From Acidobacteriaceae bacterium (GTDB taxonomy: Bacteria > Acidobacteriota > Terriglobia > Terriglobales > Acidobacteriaceae), in assembly GCA_903970395.1 (NCBI GenBank), contig CAJCIM010000171.1:1-64000 (forward strand): a DNA stretch of 64,000 nucleotides. Reading direction: 5' to 3'. Both the position numbers and the translations under genes were made by a program. Within the stretch, counting starts at the first letter, position 1. Each line of letters starts with the position of its first letter. The notes under the pieces are model-generated. The model ran no database searches. It was not told where the DNA came from and worked only from the letters and a program-made list of their open reading frames with translations. This document shows positions 7,512 through 17,100 of this stretch, one piece after another.

Positions 7512-8972
7512 CTAGCTTTCATCCATCTTCATGTCGTCATCTATCCTCGGGCGTTTAGAAGATCCGGCCTCTTCAACACTGTCATCCGGCCGAAGACGCT
7601 TGCCAGAGGTCCCGAGGCTTCCATTACGAACTTCTGTGATTTCAGAGTCCGGTACTCTCTTCACCATTCCACGCGGCGGTCCGACCAGATAATAAGGTTG
7701 TTGAGGATTCTGGTTGTTGTGAGCCTTCATCTCGTCCAGTGTCATCGTCTTTGAAGGAAAATTGGCCTGGCTCTTTGGCGGCCCTAATGGCAGATCCGAT
7801 TGGTTATTCAATGCCTGGTCGGGATCGTTTTGATAGCGATTGAGATGTTCGACCATATCCGGGTGTACCAGGCTTCCATTACCGCTCTTGATCAAAGAAG
7901 AAGCCGCAGAAGCTTTTTCCCGTTCACGTGTGTTGTGCAACTCCGCTTTCCATTGATTGAATCCTGGGCCTTGTACGCCTGTCTGTCCTGTCGCATCATT
8001 CCCAACAATCTGCCCAAATCTTGAGTGATAGCTGTTCGGCATTTTACTTAGGTCTGCGGTCTCCAGCTGAGGAGCAGGCTGCATGAAATCCTGCGTGGTG
8101 TAAGCCTTGCCAAGCATCGCCATATTATCAACGGACTGTTTTGCTCCCCTGAACTTCTCGTCTTGCGATGAAGCTGTTGACCATTTGGCCTTGTCAGCCT
8201 TAAATTGCTCCTGCACCGCTTTCGCACGATTTTTATCTTTATTGAAGTGCTCAGTTGTGATCCCAAACGTCATGTCGTTTTGATCTTTACTCAGACCGCC
8301 TGGATGACTGGCGATCCCAGGCTTCGTCGTAGTCCACCCTAACTCTTCGGTGCCCGTCCGTGCCATGGACATCCGTCCAATCAATTGATTTGTCTCGTCA
8401 TCTGAAAAGCCACTATTCTTAAATTCGTTCCTGATCTTTGCCGTGCTTGCTGTGCTGATCTGCTCATCCAAGCCGGATCCGGCCTTACGATACTCATTTG
8501 TTTTTGGATCGACGAAATTATTCTGCGTCATTCGATACTGCGTCTTGAATTTCGCTGCATCGCCGCCTTTCCCGCTGACATTTGCACCAAACTTCTTATC
8601 TGCTATTTCAGTAGGAAACAGTGTTGCGTGGTTTCCTGACGAGTTTACTTTGCCGTTGCTGGCCTTTTTGACTTCAGATCCAGGACGAAAGCCAAGATGC
8701 GTTTGTCGAAGACTTGACGATCCGGAGGGCTGCTGCGATGTAGTGGGTGCATCCTGCGAATCTTTGCCCACTTGTTCTTCCTCCATATCTGCCAGGTGCA
8801 AATTCCCCATGCCAGAGCTGAATGCATGGATTACATTTTCGGCTTGATCATTATCATCGGCTGGCTGTTGTTCGTTGGTAGAGGTTGAAGCCTTAGGCTG
8901 CTCCTTGAGCGGCTCATGTACATCTTCGAGCGCGTGCGAAGTGGTTAGCGATGACGGAGCATGGATGGGCAT
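7512..8972 (-). CDS. Unrecognised low-GC protein with NLS-like C-terminus (candidate effector)
   Basis: I do not recognise this 486-residue protein. It is hydrophilic, rich in Ser, Thr, Asn, Gln and Lys, with no signal peptide and no membrane segment. The first 90 residues look disordered (many S/T/Q/E). The middle (about 115-330) looks more ordered, and the tail has two basic clusters, KRLR (458-461) and KRPR (473-476), spaced by 11 residues like a bipartite nuclear-localisation signal, followed by an acidic end. The ATG at 8972 is chosen over GTG 9014 because GAGGAG lies 9 nt upstream. Base composition is visibly AT-richer than every neighbour. It is flanked by 162-bp direct repeats, indicating acquisition. 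Effector-like function is inference from composition only. Confidence 0.75.
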   Translation of the reverse strand: MPIHAPSSLTTSHALEDVHEPLKEQPKASTSTNEQQPADDNDQAENVIHAFSSGMGNLHLADMEEEQVGKDSQDAPTTSQQPSGSSSLRQTHLGFRPGSEVKKASNGKVNSSGNHATLFPTEIADKKFGANVSGKGGDAAKFKTQYRMTQNNFVDPKTNEYRKAGSGLDEQISTASTAKIRNEFKNSGFSDDETNQLIGRMSMARTGTEELGWTTTKPGIASHPGGLSKDQNDMTFGITTEHFNKDKNRAKAVQEQFKADKAKWSTASSQDEKFRGAKQSVDNMAMLGKAYTTQDFMQPAPQLETADLSKMPNSYHSRFGQIVGNDATGQTGVQGPGFNQWKAELHNTREREKASAASSLIKSGNGSLVHPDMVEHLNRYQNDPDQALNNQSDLPLGPPKSQANFPSKTMTLDEMKAHNNQNPQQPYYLVGPPRGMVKRVPDSEITEVRNGSLGTSGKRLRPDDSVEEAGSSKRPRIDDDMKMDES

Positions 8973-9109
8973 TTGCGAGTTCTCCTCAACTGAAGATGTG
9001 CTGTTAAAACGCACTTACTCGCTCGTTTATTCCCGCAACGTCGCAAAGCCGCATCTGCAGCTATATGTCGGTACTGAGCTAACCCGTATCCTTCACTCGA
9101 TCCAACAAT

Positions 9110-9271
9110 ACTGGGTGCCCCATTCATGACGCAGTTCTATCGCGGCATGAGTAGGGTGACGCTGCTGGCCGATCAACCAACCGCACCTACCGCTTGCGCT
9201 TCTTCGTCGCGACCTTCTTCCGCGCAGACGTCTTGCCCAGCACAGTCTTCTTCACTGTCAGCTTCTTGCTC
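9110..9271. repeat. 162-bp direct repeat, copy 2 (native response-regulator 3' end)
   Basis: Second copy of the repeat at 7313-7474. Here the coding half (9187-9271) is the genuine 3' end of the intact response-regulator gene, and the rest is its downstream hairpin region. The CATGAGTGGGG arm has one change (GTAGGG), weakening this hairpin compared with copy 1. Confidence 0.95.
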
Positions 9272-9723
9272 GCCAGCCGCTTGGCTGCGGACTTCTTGGC
9301 CGCCTTCTTCGCAGGTTCTTTCGCAGGACCAGCGGCTGCACTCGCCAGCCGTGACAGCTTCGCCGCGTGGGCCACCAGCAGCTGTTCAATCTGCTTCACC
9401 AGCACGGCCGTCTGCATCGGCTTCACCAGCATCTGGTCTGCGCCCATCTCGCTCCAGTTGTCCTCAGGGAACGCCGTCAGTAGCGCCACCGCCGGATGAT
9501 ATGGCGCGGTCCGCGCGGCCTGGATCACCTCACGTCCAGCTGCGTCATTCTCCATGCGCATATCCGTCATCACCATCTGGTACTCGTCGTGCTTGATCTT
9601 CAGCCGCGCTTCGCGAGCACTGGCCGCTGTCTCCACTTCGAACCCGTTCATCTCTAGCACGGCCTTCATCGTCAGCAGAATCGCTACTTCGTCGTCCACC
9701 AGCAGTACACGGCGCTTTGCCAC
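9187..9723 (-). CDS. Response regulator receiver domain with lysine-rich histone-H1-like tail
   Basis: Stand-alone receiver protein of two-component signalling. The receiver fold covers about residues 4-120: acidic pair in LLVDDE, phospho-acceptor Asp in MVMTDMRM (about residue 54), the Thr position in LLTAFPED and the conserved Lys in LVKPMQ. There is no ordinary DNA-binding output domain. Instead about 47 C-terminal residues form a Lys/Ala/Arg-rich tail (PAKKAAKKSAAKR, ending KKRKR) resembling histone-H1-like bacterial proteins, probably nucleic-acid binding. No histidine kinase is adjacent. The last 28 codons lie in the duplicated 162-bp repeat. The ATG at 9723 gives the expected MAKRRVLLVDDE start. 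Confidence 0.88.
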   Translation of the reverse strand: MAKRRVLLVDDEVAILLTMKAVLEMNGFEVETAASAREARLKIKHDEYQMVMTDMRMENDAAGREVIQAARTAPYHPAVALLTAFPEDNWSEMGADQMLVKPMQTAVLVKQIEQLLVAHAAKLSRLASAAAGPAKEPAKKAAKKSAAKRLASKKLTVKKTVLGKTSARKKVATKKRKR

Positions 9724-9865
9724 GGAAACCTCACATAGTTAGAACGTTATCGATCTGTCTACTAGAGTGAACCAGCGGCCCCGTTCCCTGCAACCCAGGC
9801 TGTGCGTACCGCGTCGCTCGCCCGATCCGTAAATGCTGCCTCCATCGCATCCCGAGCTTCTGAAA

Positions 9866-9911
9866 CGGAATAGTTTGTCTATTGACAAACGCGATCCCTC
9901 GTACCTAGTGT
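9866..9911 (+). promoter_or_regulatory. Promoter element of first Oar-like receptor gene
   Basis: A 23-bp block at 9866-9888 ends in CTATTGACAA and supplies a consensus TTGACA (9882-9887); TAGTGT at 9906-9911 sits 18 bp downstream as a possible -10. Twenty of 23 positions match the block at 14014-14036 upstream of the second receptor gene. Confidence 0.6.
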
Positions 9912-9958
9912 TCTATGGCGCATCACAGCAGCGCCTTTTTGTCCCTTCGGAGGAAGCC

Positions 9959-12900
9959 ATGACGTCCACCTCAATCTCGAACCGTACAGGCAGCGCAGAC
10001 ACCTATCGCAGCCGCAGGTTCTCACGCCTGAGCCTTGCGCTCATCACCTGTCTATTTGCACTCACAGGTAGCGCCCCTTCGGTCTTCGCGCAGACCGGTG
10101 GTGAAGCCGGCATTCAGGGCACGATCACCGATCCCACCGGAGCTGTCATACCCGGAGCCACAATTACAGCGACGAACAACGCCACTGGCGTTGCCACCAC
10201 ACGTACGTCCACCTCGGACGGACTGTACACCATCTCGCCTATTCCGCCCGGCATCTACACGGTCAAGGTCACAGCTTCTGGCTACAGCGCCTACGTGCAG
10301 GACAATCTCCATGCGGACGCCCTTGTGCTCACCGGTCTCAACGTCAGCATGAAGCTTGGCGATATCAACGCAGAGATCACTGTTACCGCCGCTCCACCGG
10401 CGCTCGATACGACCAACGCCCAGCTTGGCCTCACCATCGAGAACGACACCTACGCAGCGCTGCCCATCATCATGAATGGCGCTCAGCGGGACCCCACCGC
10501 CTTCGCCACGCTCACGCCCGGCACGCAGGGTGGTGCGCGTCTGCCTATCGTCGGTGGTTCGGGCAACTACCTCGGCCAGCTCTACCTTGAAGGCCTGCCT
10601 GCTGAGACCGTTAGCCAGCAGGGCGACAACCGCGTCGTCTCGCTCTCCGTCGATCTCGACGCCGTGGACCAATTCCAGGTTGTCACGAGTACGCCCGCAG
10701 CAGAGTACTCCGGTGCCGGGGCCGAAAACTTCACCATGAAGTCCGGCGGCAACAAGTACCACGGCTCCGTCAACGAATTCGTCCGCAACACCATCTTCGA
10801 CGCATGGAGCTTCACCGCCAAGGCCGCCACCGTCAAGAACGCCCTCGGCCAGACCGTCCCAGCTGGCAAGCCCATCGAGCATCAGAACGAGTTCTCCGTC
10901 ACCTTCGGCGGTCACGTCCCGTTCGACAAGCACATGTTCTTCTTCGTCGCCTACGACCGCTTCCACTATCGCAAAGGCGTTACTCCATCGCTCTACACCA
11001 TCCCCACCAAGCTGGAGACGCAGGGCGACTTCACCGAACTCAACGGCAACCCCGGCTCCGGACAAACCGGCATGGGTGCCAATAACCCAGCGTTCCTCTT
11101 CGACCCCACCACCACGAGCTGCAATCCCACCTGCACGCGGCAACCGTTCATGGGCATCAAGGGCGGTGTCCCCACCTACAACGTCATTCCCTCGAACTAT
11201 ATCTCGCCGATTGCACAGAAGATGCAGTCCTTCCTCCCAGCGCCGACCAACCCGGCCTCGCTGACAAACAACTACCTTGGTGGCCAGCCCTCTGGCTTCG
11301 ATAACCAGGTCTTCGACTACCGCTACGACTGGGACATCAGTGAAAAGAATCGCATCTCCACCGTCGGCGCGGTCGGCGTAGAAAACTTCACAAATAACTT
11401 TGGCGCGCCGTTTCTGCCGCTTCCTTACGTTGGTGGCGATCTTGCCGTCATCCATCCCAAAAACTTCCTCATCGAAGATCGCTACACCATCAACAACTCG
11501 ATGGTGAACCAGGTCAAGTTTGGCTTCGTGCGCTTCTTCCAGAACATCCACGATGCAACACAGAACGTCTCAGCCTACTCACCCACCACCCTCGGCATCA
11601 CCAACCTTCCCCAGGGGCAGGCCAGCCAGGAGTTCCCCGGCGCTACGTTTTCCGCCACGCCCTTCTTCGGCAACGCCATCCAGGGCTGGACGCAGAACAC
11701 CAACGCCATTGCAACGCAACTCACAACGCCCAATAACTTCACGCTGGTCGATAACTTCCAGTGGGTCAAGGGCCGCCACTCCATCACCGCCGGTATCCAG
11801 ATCCAGTGGCAGGAGATCAACAACGCCAACCCGGCCACCTACACCGGTGTCCTCGATCTGACATACAACGCCTACTCCACGGCAAACTTCTCCGGCAGTT
11901 CTCTCACCCAGGGCACGACGACCTCTCCCAACGGTTATGCCTACGCCAGCTACCTTCTAGGAGCCGTCGGAGGCACACCTTCCATAGGTCTCCAGCCCGT
12001 CAGCGAAGAGGGTGGCCGCTATCGCCCCATCGCTCCATATGTGGAAGACAGTTACAAGGTCACTCCCAAGCTCACCGTCGACATGGGTCTGCGCTGGGAC
12101 TACCTGCCGCCCTATCACGAGGTCAAGGACCGCTGGACCTACCTCAATCCTGCCCAGACCAACTCTGCCACTGGCACTCCCGGCCAGCTTGAGTTCGCCG
12201 GCAACTACGGTGGTGCTGGCGTAAGCTGCGGCTGCCGCACTCCCGTCCAAACCTACTGGAAAAACTGGGGTCCGCGCGTCGGCGTTGCTTACCAGGTCGA
12301 CGCCAAGACCGTCTTCCGCGCTGGCGCGGGTCGCGTCTACTCACAGGGCGGCGGTGTCGGCGGTCGTGGTGGAGCCTTCGCGGGCACAGGCCAAACCGGC
12401 TTCAACACCACCGCAACCGGCCCGGCAGAGGTCACCACAGGCGCAGCCGCTGGCCCGTCCTTCTACCTCAACAACAGCGCCTACTTTACCCAGTTGGGCC
12501 TCGCCAACACCTCACTCTTCGGTGCCGGCTACGTCTATCCCACGGCACCCGCCCCGGGCCCGGCTGCACAGACGCTCAACACCGGCTTCTATCTGAACGG
12601 CGCCGGCAAATTCGTCACCGCCAGTGGCGTCTCCTACGCAGACCCCTACTTCTCCGGCCGCGCACCCGACTTCAACTTCTATAACGTCGGCTTCGAGAAG
12701 TCCATCACGTCCAGCATGACCCTCGCCGTCAACTATGTCGGTAACGAGAGCCATCACCTCGTCAACTCGACTAGCGGCGGCGCCAACGCGCGTGGCTACT
12801 GGGCCAACCAGCTCAACCCCATCTACCTCACCGGTCTCAGCGCAGCTACCGACACGACCGGCAAACTGGCCCTCCTCGACGCTCCCGCCACAGCCGTCAA

Positions 12901-13897
12901 TGTCCAGAAGGCGCAGTCCATCATGTCTGGCATCAACATACCGGCGTTCTTCCAGGCTGCCGCGGCGGTCAACTCTACCGCTACCATCGCCCAGGGTCTA
13001 GTCGCCTTCCCGCAGTACTCCGGCGTCACCGACACCTGGGGCCAGAACGTCGGCAACTTCAGCTATAACTCCCTGCAGATCACCCTCCAACAACGCACAA
13101 GCCACGGCCTCAGCTTCAACATCAACTACACCTACTCCAAGAACATCGGTGACGACGGCACCTTCCGTAGCGGCTTCGCCATTCCCGCAGGCGCAGTCTC
13201 GCGCAGTTCGCAGGGCTATGCTATGGATCGCATCGATCGCTCCTGGACGACCATCTCCGGCCCCGAGGTCGTGAACGCCTTCGGGGCCTACCAGCTCCCC
13301 TTCGGCACCGGTAAGCTCGGCGGCGGCCAGAACTTCTTCGTCCGCCAGCTCATTAGTGGCTGGTCCATCTCCGGCATCTACACCTACGGCTCTGGCATAC
13401 CGATCGCCGTCACTTCCAGCCTCTGCAACAGCACCAACTCGCCGCTGCAGGGCCAGTGCATGCCTGATCTCGCAACAACCACTCCGGGTTCTGCCCGCCA
13501 GAACGGCAGCTACGGCTCCGGCCCGGGCGGCTTCACTGCCTGCAACCTCGGCATTGGAGCAGGTTGCTCCCCAATCCAGTACTTCAAGAACAGCGCCTTC
13601 CAGGCTCCGCAGCAGACATCTGCGGGTATCTACCTGATTGGCAACGCTCCGCGCACCCGCCCACTCAACCTCAACGGCCCGGGCTCGCAGAACCTCAACG
13701 CAGCAGTCAAGCGTACCATCCATCTCTACAAGGAAGTTAACTTCCAGTTCGAAGCCGACGCCACCAACGTCTGGAACAAGGTCCAGTTCTCTAACCCCAC
13801 CGCCGCCTGGACACCGACGGCCAGCACCTTCGGCGCCATCACGAGCATCGCCAACGCTCCGCGCGACATCCAGTTCGCCGGCCACATCACCTTCTAA
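9959..13897 (+). CDS. Oar-like TonB-dependent outer-membrane receptor
   Basis: Large outer-membrane receptor of 1312 residues. Signal peptide about 1-44 ending SVFAQ; carboxypeptidase-regulatory-like (CarboxypepD_reg) domain about 48-135 (GIQGTITDPTGAVIPGATI); plug region about 150-280 (GQLYLEGLPAE, FTMKSGGNKYHGSVNEF); then a long beta-barrel with alternating aromatic strands ending in AGHITF. Ligand unknown; this family in Acidobacteriota is often linked to polysaccharide or peptide uptake, which is family knowledge only. ATG 9959 is chosen because CGGAGGAAG precedes it and a signal peptide follows; the frame runs open from 9833. It is paralogous to the next gene, sharing blocks such as DPTAFATL and the GxRxPVQTYWKNWGPR-like region. 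Confidence 0.92.
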   Translation: MTSTSISNRTGSADTYRSRRFSRLSLALITCLFALTGSAPSVFAQTGGEAGIQGTITDPTGAVIPGATITATNNATGVATTRTSTSDGLYTISPIPPGIYTVKVTASGYSAYVQDNLHADALVLTGLNVSMKLGDINAEITVTAAPPALDTTNAQLGLTIENDTYAALPIIMNGAQRDPTAFATLTPGTQGGARLPIVGGSGNYLGQLYLEGLPAETVSQQGDNRVVSLSVDLDAVDQFQVVTSTPAAEYSGAGAENFTMKSGGNKYHGSVNEFVRNTIFDAWSFTAKAATVKNALGQTVPAGKPIEHQNEFSVTFGGHVPFDKHMFFFVAYDRFHYRKGVTPSLYTIPTKLETQGDFTELNGNPGSGQTGMGANNPAFLFDPTTTSCNPTCTRQPFMGIKGGVPTYNVIPSNYISPIAQKMQSFLPAPTNPASLTNNYLGGQPSGFDNQVFDYRYDWDISEKNRISTVGAVGVENFTNNFGAPFLPLPYVGGDLAVIHPKNFLIEDRYTINNSMVNQVKFGFVRFFQNIHDATQNVSAYSPTTLGITNLPQGQASQEFPGATFSATPFFGNAIQGWTQNTNAIATQLTTPNNFTLVDNFQWVKGRHSITAGIQIQWQEINNANPATYTGVLDLTYNAYSTANFSGSSLTQGTTTSPNGYAYASYLLGAVGGTPSIGLQPVSEEGGRYRPIAPYVEDSYKVTPKLTVDMGLRWDYLPPYHEVKDRWTYLNPAQTNSATGTPGQLEFAGNYGGAGVSCGCRTPVQTYWKNWGPRVGVAYQVDAKTVFRAGAGRVYSQGGGVGGRGGAFAGTGQTGFNTTATGPAEVTTGAAAGPSFYLNNSAYFTQLGLANTSLFGAGYVYPTAPAPGPAAQTLNTGFYLNGAGKFVTASGVSYADPYFSGRAPDFNFYNVGFEKSITSSMTLAVNYVGNESHHLVNSTSGGANARGYWANQLNPIYLTGLSAATDTTGKLALLDAPATAVNVQKAQSIMSGINIPAFFQAAAAVNSTATIAQGLVAFPQYSGVTDTWGQNVGNFSYNSLQITLQQRTSHGLSFNINYTYSKNIGDDGTFRSGFAIPAGAVSRSSQGYAMDRIDRSWTTISGPEVVNAFGAYQLPFGTGKLGGGQNFFVRQLISGWSISGIYTYGSGIPIAVTSSLCNSTNSPLQGQCMPDLATTTPGSARQNGSYGSGPGGFTACNLGIGAGCSPIQYFKNSAFQAPQQTSAGIYLIGNAPRTRPLNLNGPGSQNLNAAVKRTIHLYKEVNFQFEADATNVWNKVQFSNPTAAWTPTASTFGAITSIANAPRDIQFAGHITF

Positions 13898-13931
13898 CCC
13901 CGACCAGACTCACCCAAACCTCACGAAGCCC

Positions 13932-13976
13932 AACTCCACCGCATCATTGCCTGAACGCAATGGCAGCGGTGGAGTT
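13932..13976 (+). terminator. Terminator hairpin after first receptor gene
   Basis: AACTCCACCGC (13932-13942) pairs with GCGGTGGAGTT (13966-13976), an 11-bp perfect stem, with an inner CATTGC/GCAATG helix. It separates the two receptor genes, so the second probably relies on its own promoter. Confidence 0.75.
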
Positions 13977-14013
13977 GCTTCGTCTGTGCCGCGTGTTGGT
14001 CTCCGTATCATTA

Positions 14014-14059
14014 CGGAATAATTTTCCTATTGACAATTTATCCTTCTGCGACCTACCTT
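14014..14059 (+). promoter_or_regulatory. Promoter element of second Oar-like receptor gene
   Basis: The block 14014-14036 begins CGGAATAATTTT and ends CTATTGACAA, with TTGACA at 14030-14035 and TACCTT (14054-14059) 18 bp further on. It matches the block before the first receptor gene at 20 of 23 positions, whereas the following leader sequences differ. Confidence 0.6.
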
Positions 14060-14113
14060 TTTAGCCGTCCGTCCGTAAGCGATTTTAAGTTGCACCAACC
14101 TTTGGAGAAGCCA

Positions 14114-17100
14114 ATGCCCGCAATTCCCTCCTCGAACCCCATCGGTAGCACCAGATGCCGGACGTTCCGTTCGAGGTCCTTCAGCTCCCTCGCTTGCCTC
14201 GTCATCATCCTTATCTGTGGCTCCCTCGCCGCACGTGCGCAAACCGGCGGACAGGGCGCTCTGCAGGGCACCGTTACCGACCCCTCCGGAGCCGTTATCC
14301 CAAACGCGCAGATCGTCGCCACGGCCCAGGCCTCCGGTGTCCAGACGAAAGCGGTCTCCTCCTCAGCAGGCCTCTATGACCTCACCCCGCTCGTGCCGGA
14401 CCTCTACACTGTTACTATCACCGCGCCGGGCTTCAAGGCCTTCACTCAGAAAAACATTGAAGTCAACGGCCTCAATATCACAGGCTTCAACGCTAAGCTA
14501 ATCCTCGGCGATGCCTCTGAAGTCATCACCGTCGACGAGGCCCCGCCACAGCTTCAGACCACCAGCTCCACCGTCGGCGCCGTCATCACCGATGAGACCT
14601 ATGAGGCCCTCCCGCTGGTTATGAACAATCAGCAGCGCGACCCCACCGCCTTCGCCACGCTCGCCCCCGGCGCACAGGCCGGCACGCGTGCTCCCATATT
14701 TTCCGGTACCGGCAACTTTCTCGCGGAAATCTACATCGACGGTATCCCCACCACCGCCTCCAACCAGCAGGGCGACAATCGTGTCGTCTCCAACGGCATC
14801 CCGGTTGAATCTGTTGACCAGCTCCAGATCATCTCATCCGGTCCCTCAGCTGAGTACCAGGGCGCCGGCGCCATCGGCTTCACCATAAAGTCCGGCGGCG
14901 ATAAGTACCACGGCCAGGTAGTCGATCTCGTCCGAAACACCATCTTCGACACCTGGGGCTTCGCAGGCAACCAGGCAACGCAGGATACGGTGATCAATGG
15001 CGTTCTCACCCGTGTTCCAGCTGGAAAACCAGTTGAGCACCAGAACGAACTCTCTGCGTCCGTCGGCGGTCCCATCCCCTTCACGCACAAGAAGGGCTTC
15101 TTCTTCGTCAACTACGACAAGTTTCATGGGCGCCTCGGTGTGCAGCCCACTACTTTCACGCTACCTACCACGTTGATGACAAGCGGCGACTTTACCGAAC
15201 TCGGCAGCGGTACCTACCTCTATAACCCGCTGACGAACGCCTGCGTTGGAACTAACTGCTCGCGCCAGCCATTCATGGGCCTGAAGAATGGCACTCCCAC
15301 GGCGAACGTCATCCCATCCAGCTACATCTCGCCCATCTCGCAGTTTCAGCAGAAGTTCCTCCCCACGCCGAACCTTCCCGGCACAATCAACAACTATCTT
15401 GAAGGCGGTCTCTCTGGCTTCGACAACCATGAGCTTGTATTCAACGTCGCGTATGACCTGAACCACGGCCAGCGCGTCTCGTTCGTCTACTCGCACGGCG
15501 TGCGCCAGTCCGTCGGATTCGGTGCCAATCTGCCCGTCCCTTACGCGGCGTCGGACAGCTCCATCATCTCGCCCACCATGCTCATCTTCGAGCACTCCAT
15601 TCCCATCAAGTCCAACCTCGTTAACCAGTTCAAATACGCCTTCACGCGTTTCACGCAGCCGGTGCTCGCACCTACTGACGGCCTCACCCAATACAGTGCT
15701 GCTACCGCGGGCATCACGGGGCTTCCTACCGGACAGGCTTCAGGCAACTTCCCCGGCAGCACATTCGGCGGGACCTCGCTCTTTCCCGTCACGCCAAATA
15801 CCACCTCGGTACAGGCGCAGTGGACTGAGAACGGCGCATCGGATGCAAGCCACACCGTAGTACCCAACGCCTACACCCTCGTCGACAACCTCACCTGGAC
15901 CAAGGGCAAGCATAATGTGACGTTTGGCGTTCAGACCCAGTGGCTGGAAGACAACACCTCTGCGCAAAGCTCTCCCTCTGGCATCTACACGCAGAGTTGG
16001 GCTGGTATTTCTACTGCAAACTACACGGGCAACACTCTCAGCAGCACCAACACCGGATACTCCTACGCCAGCTTCCTTATCGGCGCACTCAACAGTGGTG
16101 CTACCTCCGTTCCTCTCTTCATCGAAACCGGTGGCCGGTTCCATCCCTTTTCGCCCTACTTCCAGGACAACTGGCAGGTCCGTCCTAACCTCACCATCAA
16201 CCTCGGTCTGCGCTGGGACTACCTCCCGCCCTACCGCGAGGTCGAAGATCGTTGGAGCTTCTTCAACCCCAATGAGACCAATCCGCTCACTGGCAATCAG
16301 GGCTTGCTGGAGTATGCAGGCAACCGTGGCTCGGCCATCAGTTGCCAGTGCCGCACTCCAGTACAGACGTATTGGAAGAACTGGGGACCTCGCCTCGGTA
16401 TGGAGTGGGCTGCAGATCCCAAGACTGTCTTCCGTGTCGGCTATGCTCTCGCTTACTCTCGCGCCGGCGGCGTCGGTGGTCGCGCGGGTGACTCTACCGG
16501 TGCCGGTCAGGATGGCTTTGGCGCGAATATCATCCTTCCCACCCCTGTAAATACGGGCGCCAACGCCGGGCCATCCTATTACCTCAACAACGGCGCCGCA
16601 TTCACCAGCGCGGGCATGGCCAACACCAACTTTGGTGGCCCTGGCTATGCGATTCCGGCGCCATCTGGCCCCTCCGCGGCGTCCCTCACGCTTGGCACTG
16701 GAGATTATCTGGGGCCAACCGGGTACGTCCTGGCAGGTGCAGCTCCCAGCTATGCTGACCCGTATCTTTCGGGGCGCGCTCCGGAGTTCTCCTTCTACAA
16801 CGTCGCCATGCAGAAGGTTCTCACCAAAGACATGACTCTCACGGTTGGTTACTCCGGCAGCGAATCGCACTTCGTCTCTGGTGCCGGCGTACCTGGCTTT
16901 TGGTCTGGTCAAATCAATCCGGCAGTGGTGCCCGCTCTGGGTTCGATCGTAGGAACGGATGGAAAAACCAACATCATCGGTCAACCCGCCAACCCGGCGA
17001 ACCTCGCTATTGCACAGGCTGCGTCCTCCGCTGTCACTCTACCCTATCCCTCATACCTGCAGGGTGTCGGCGGTACAAACACCTTCGCCACCATCGGCCG

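Noticed and set aside
7475-9109. Insertion sequence or prophage remnant carrying the candidate effector
   Set aside because: No transposase, integrase or terminal inverted repeats are visible; only the 162-bp direct repeats frame the single gene.
10052-11551. 499-codon minus-strand frame inside the first Oar-like receptor gene
   Set aside because: Val/Gly/Asp-rich shadow of the plus-strand receptor; no start signal and no recognisable motif.
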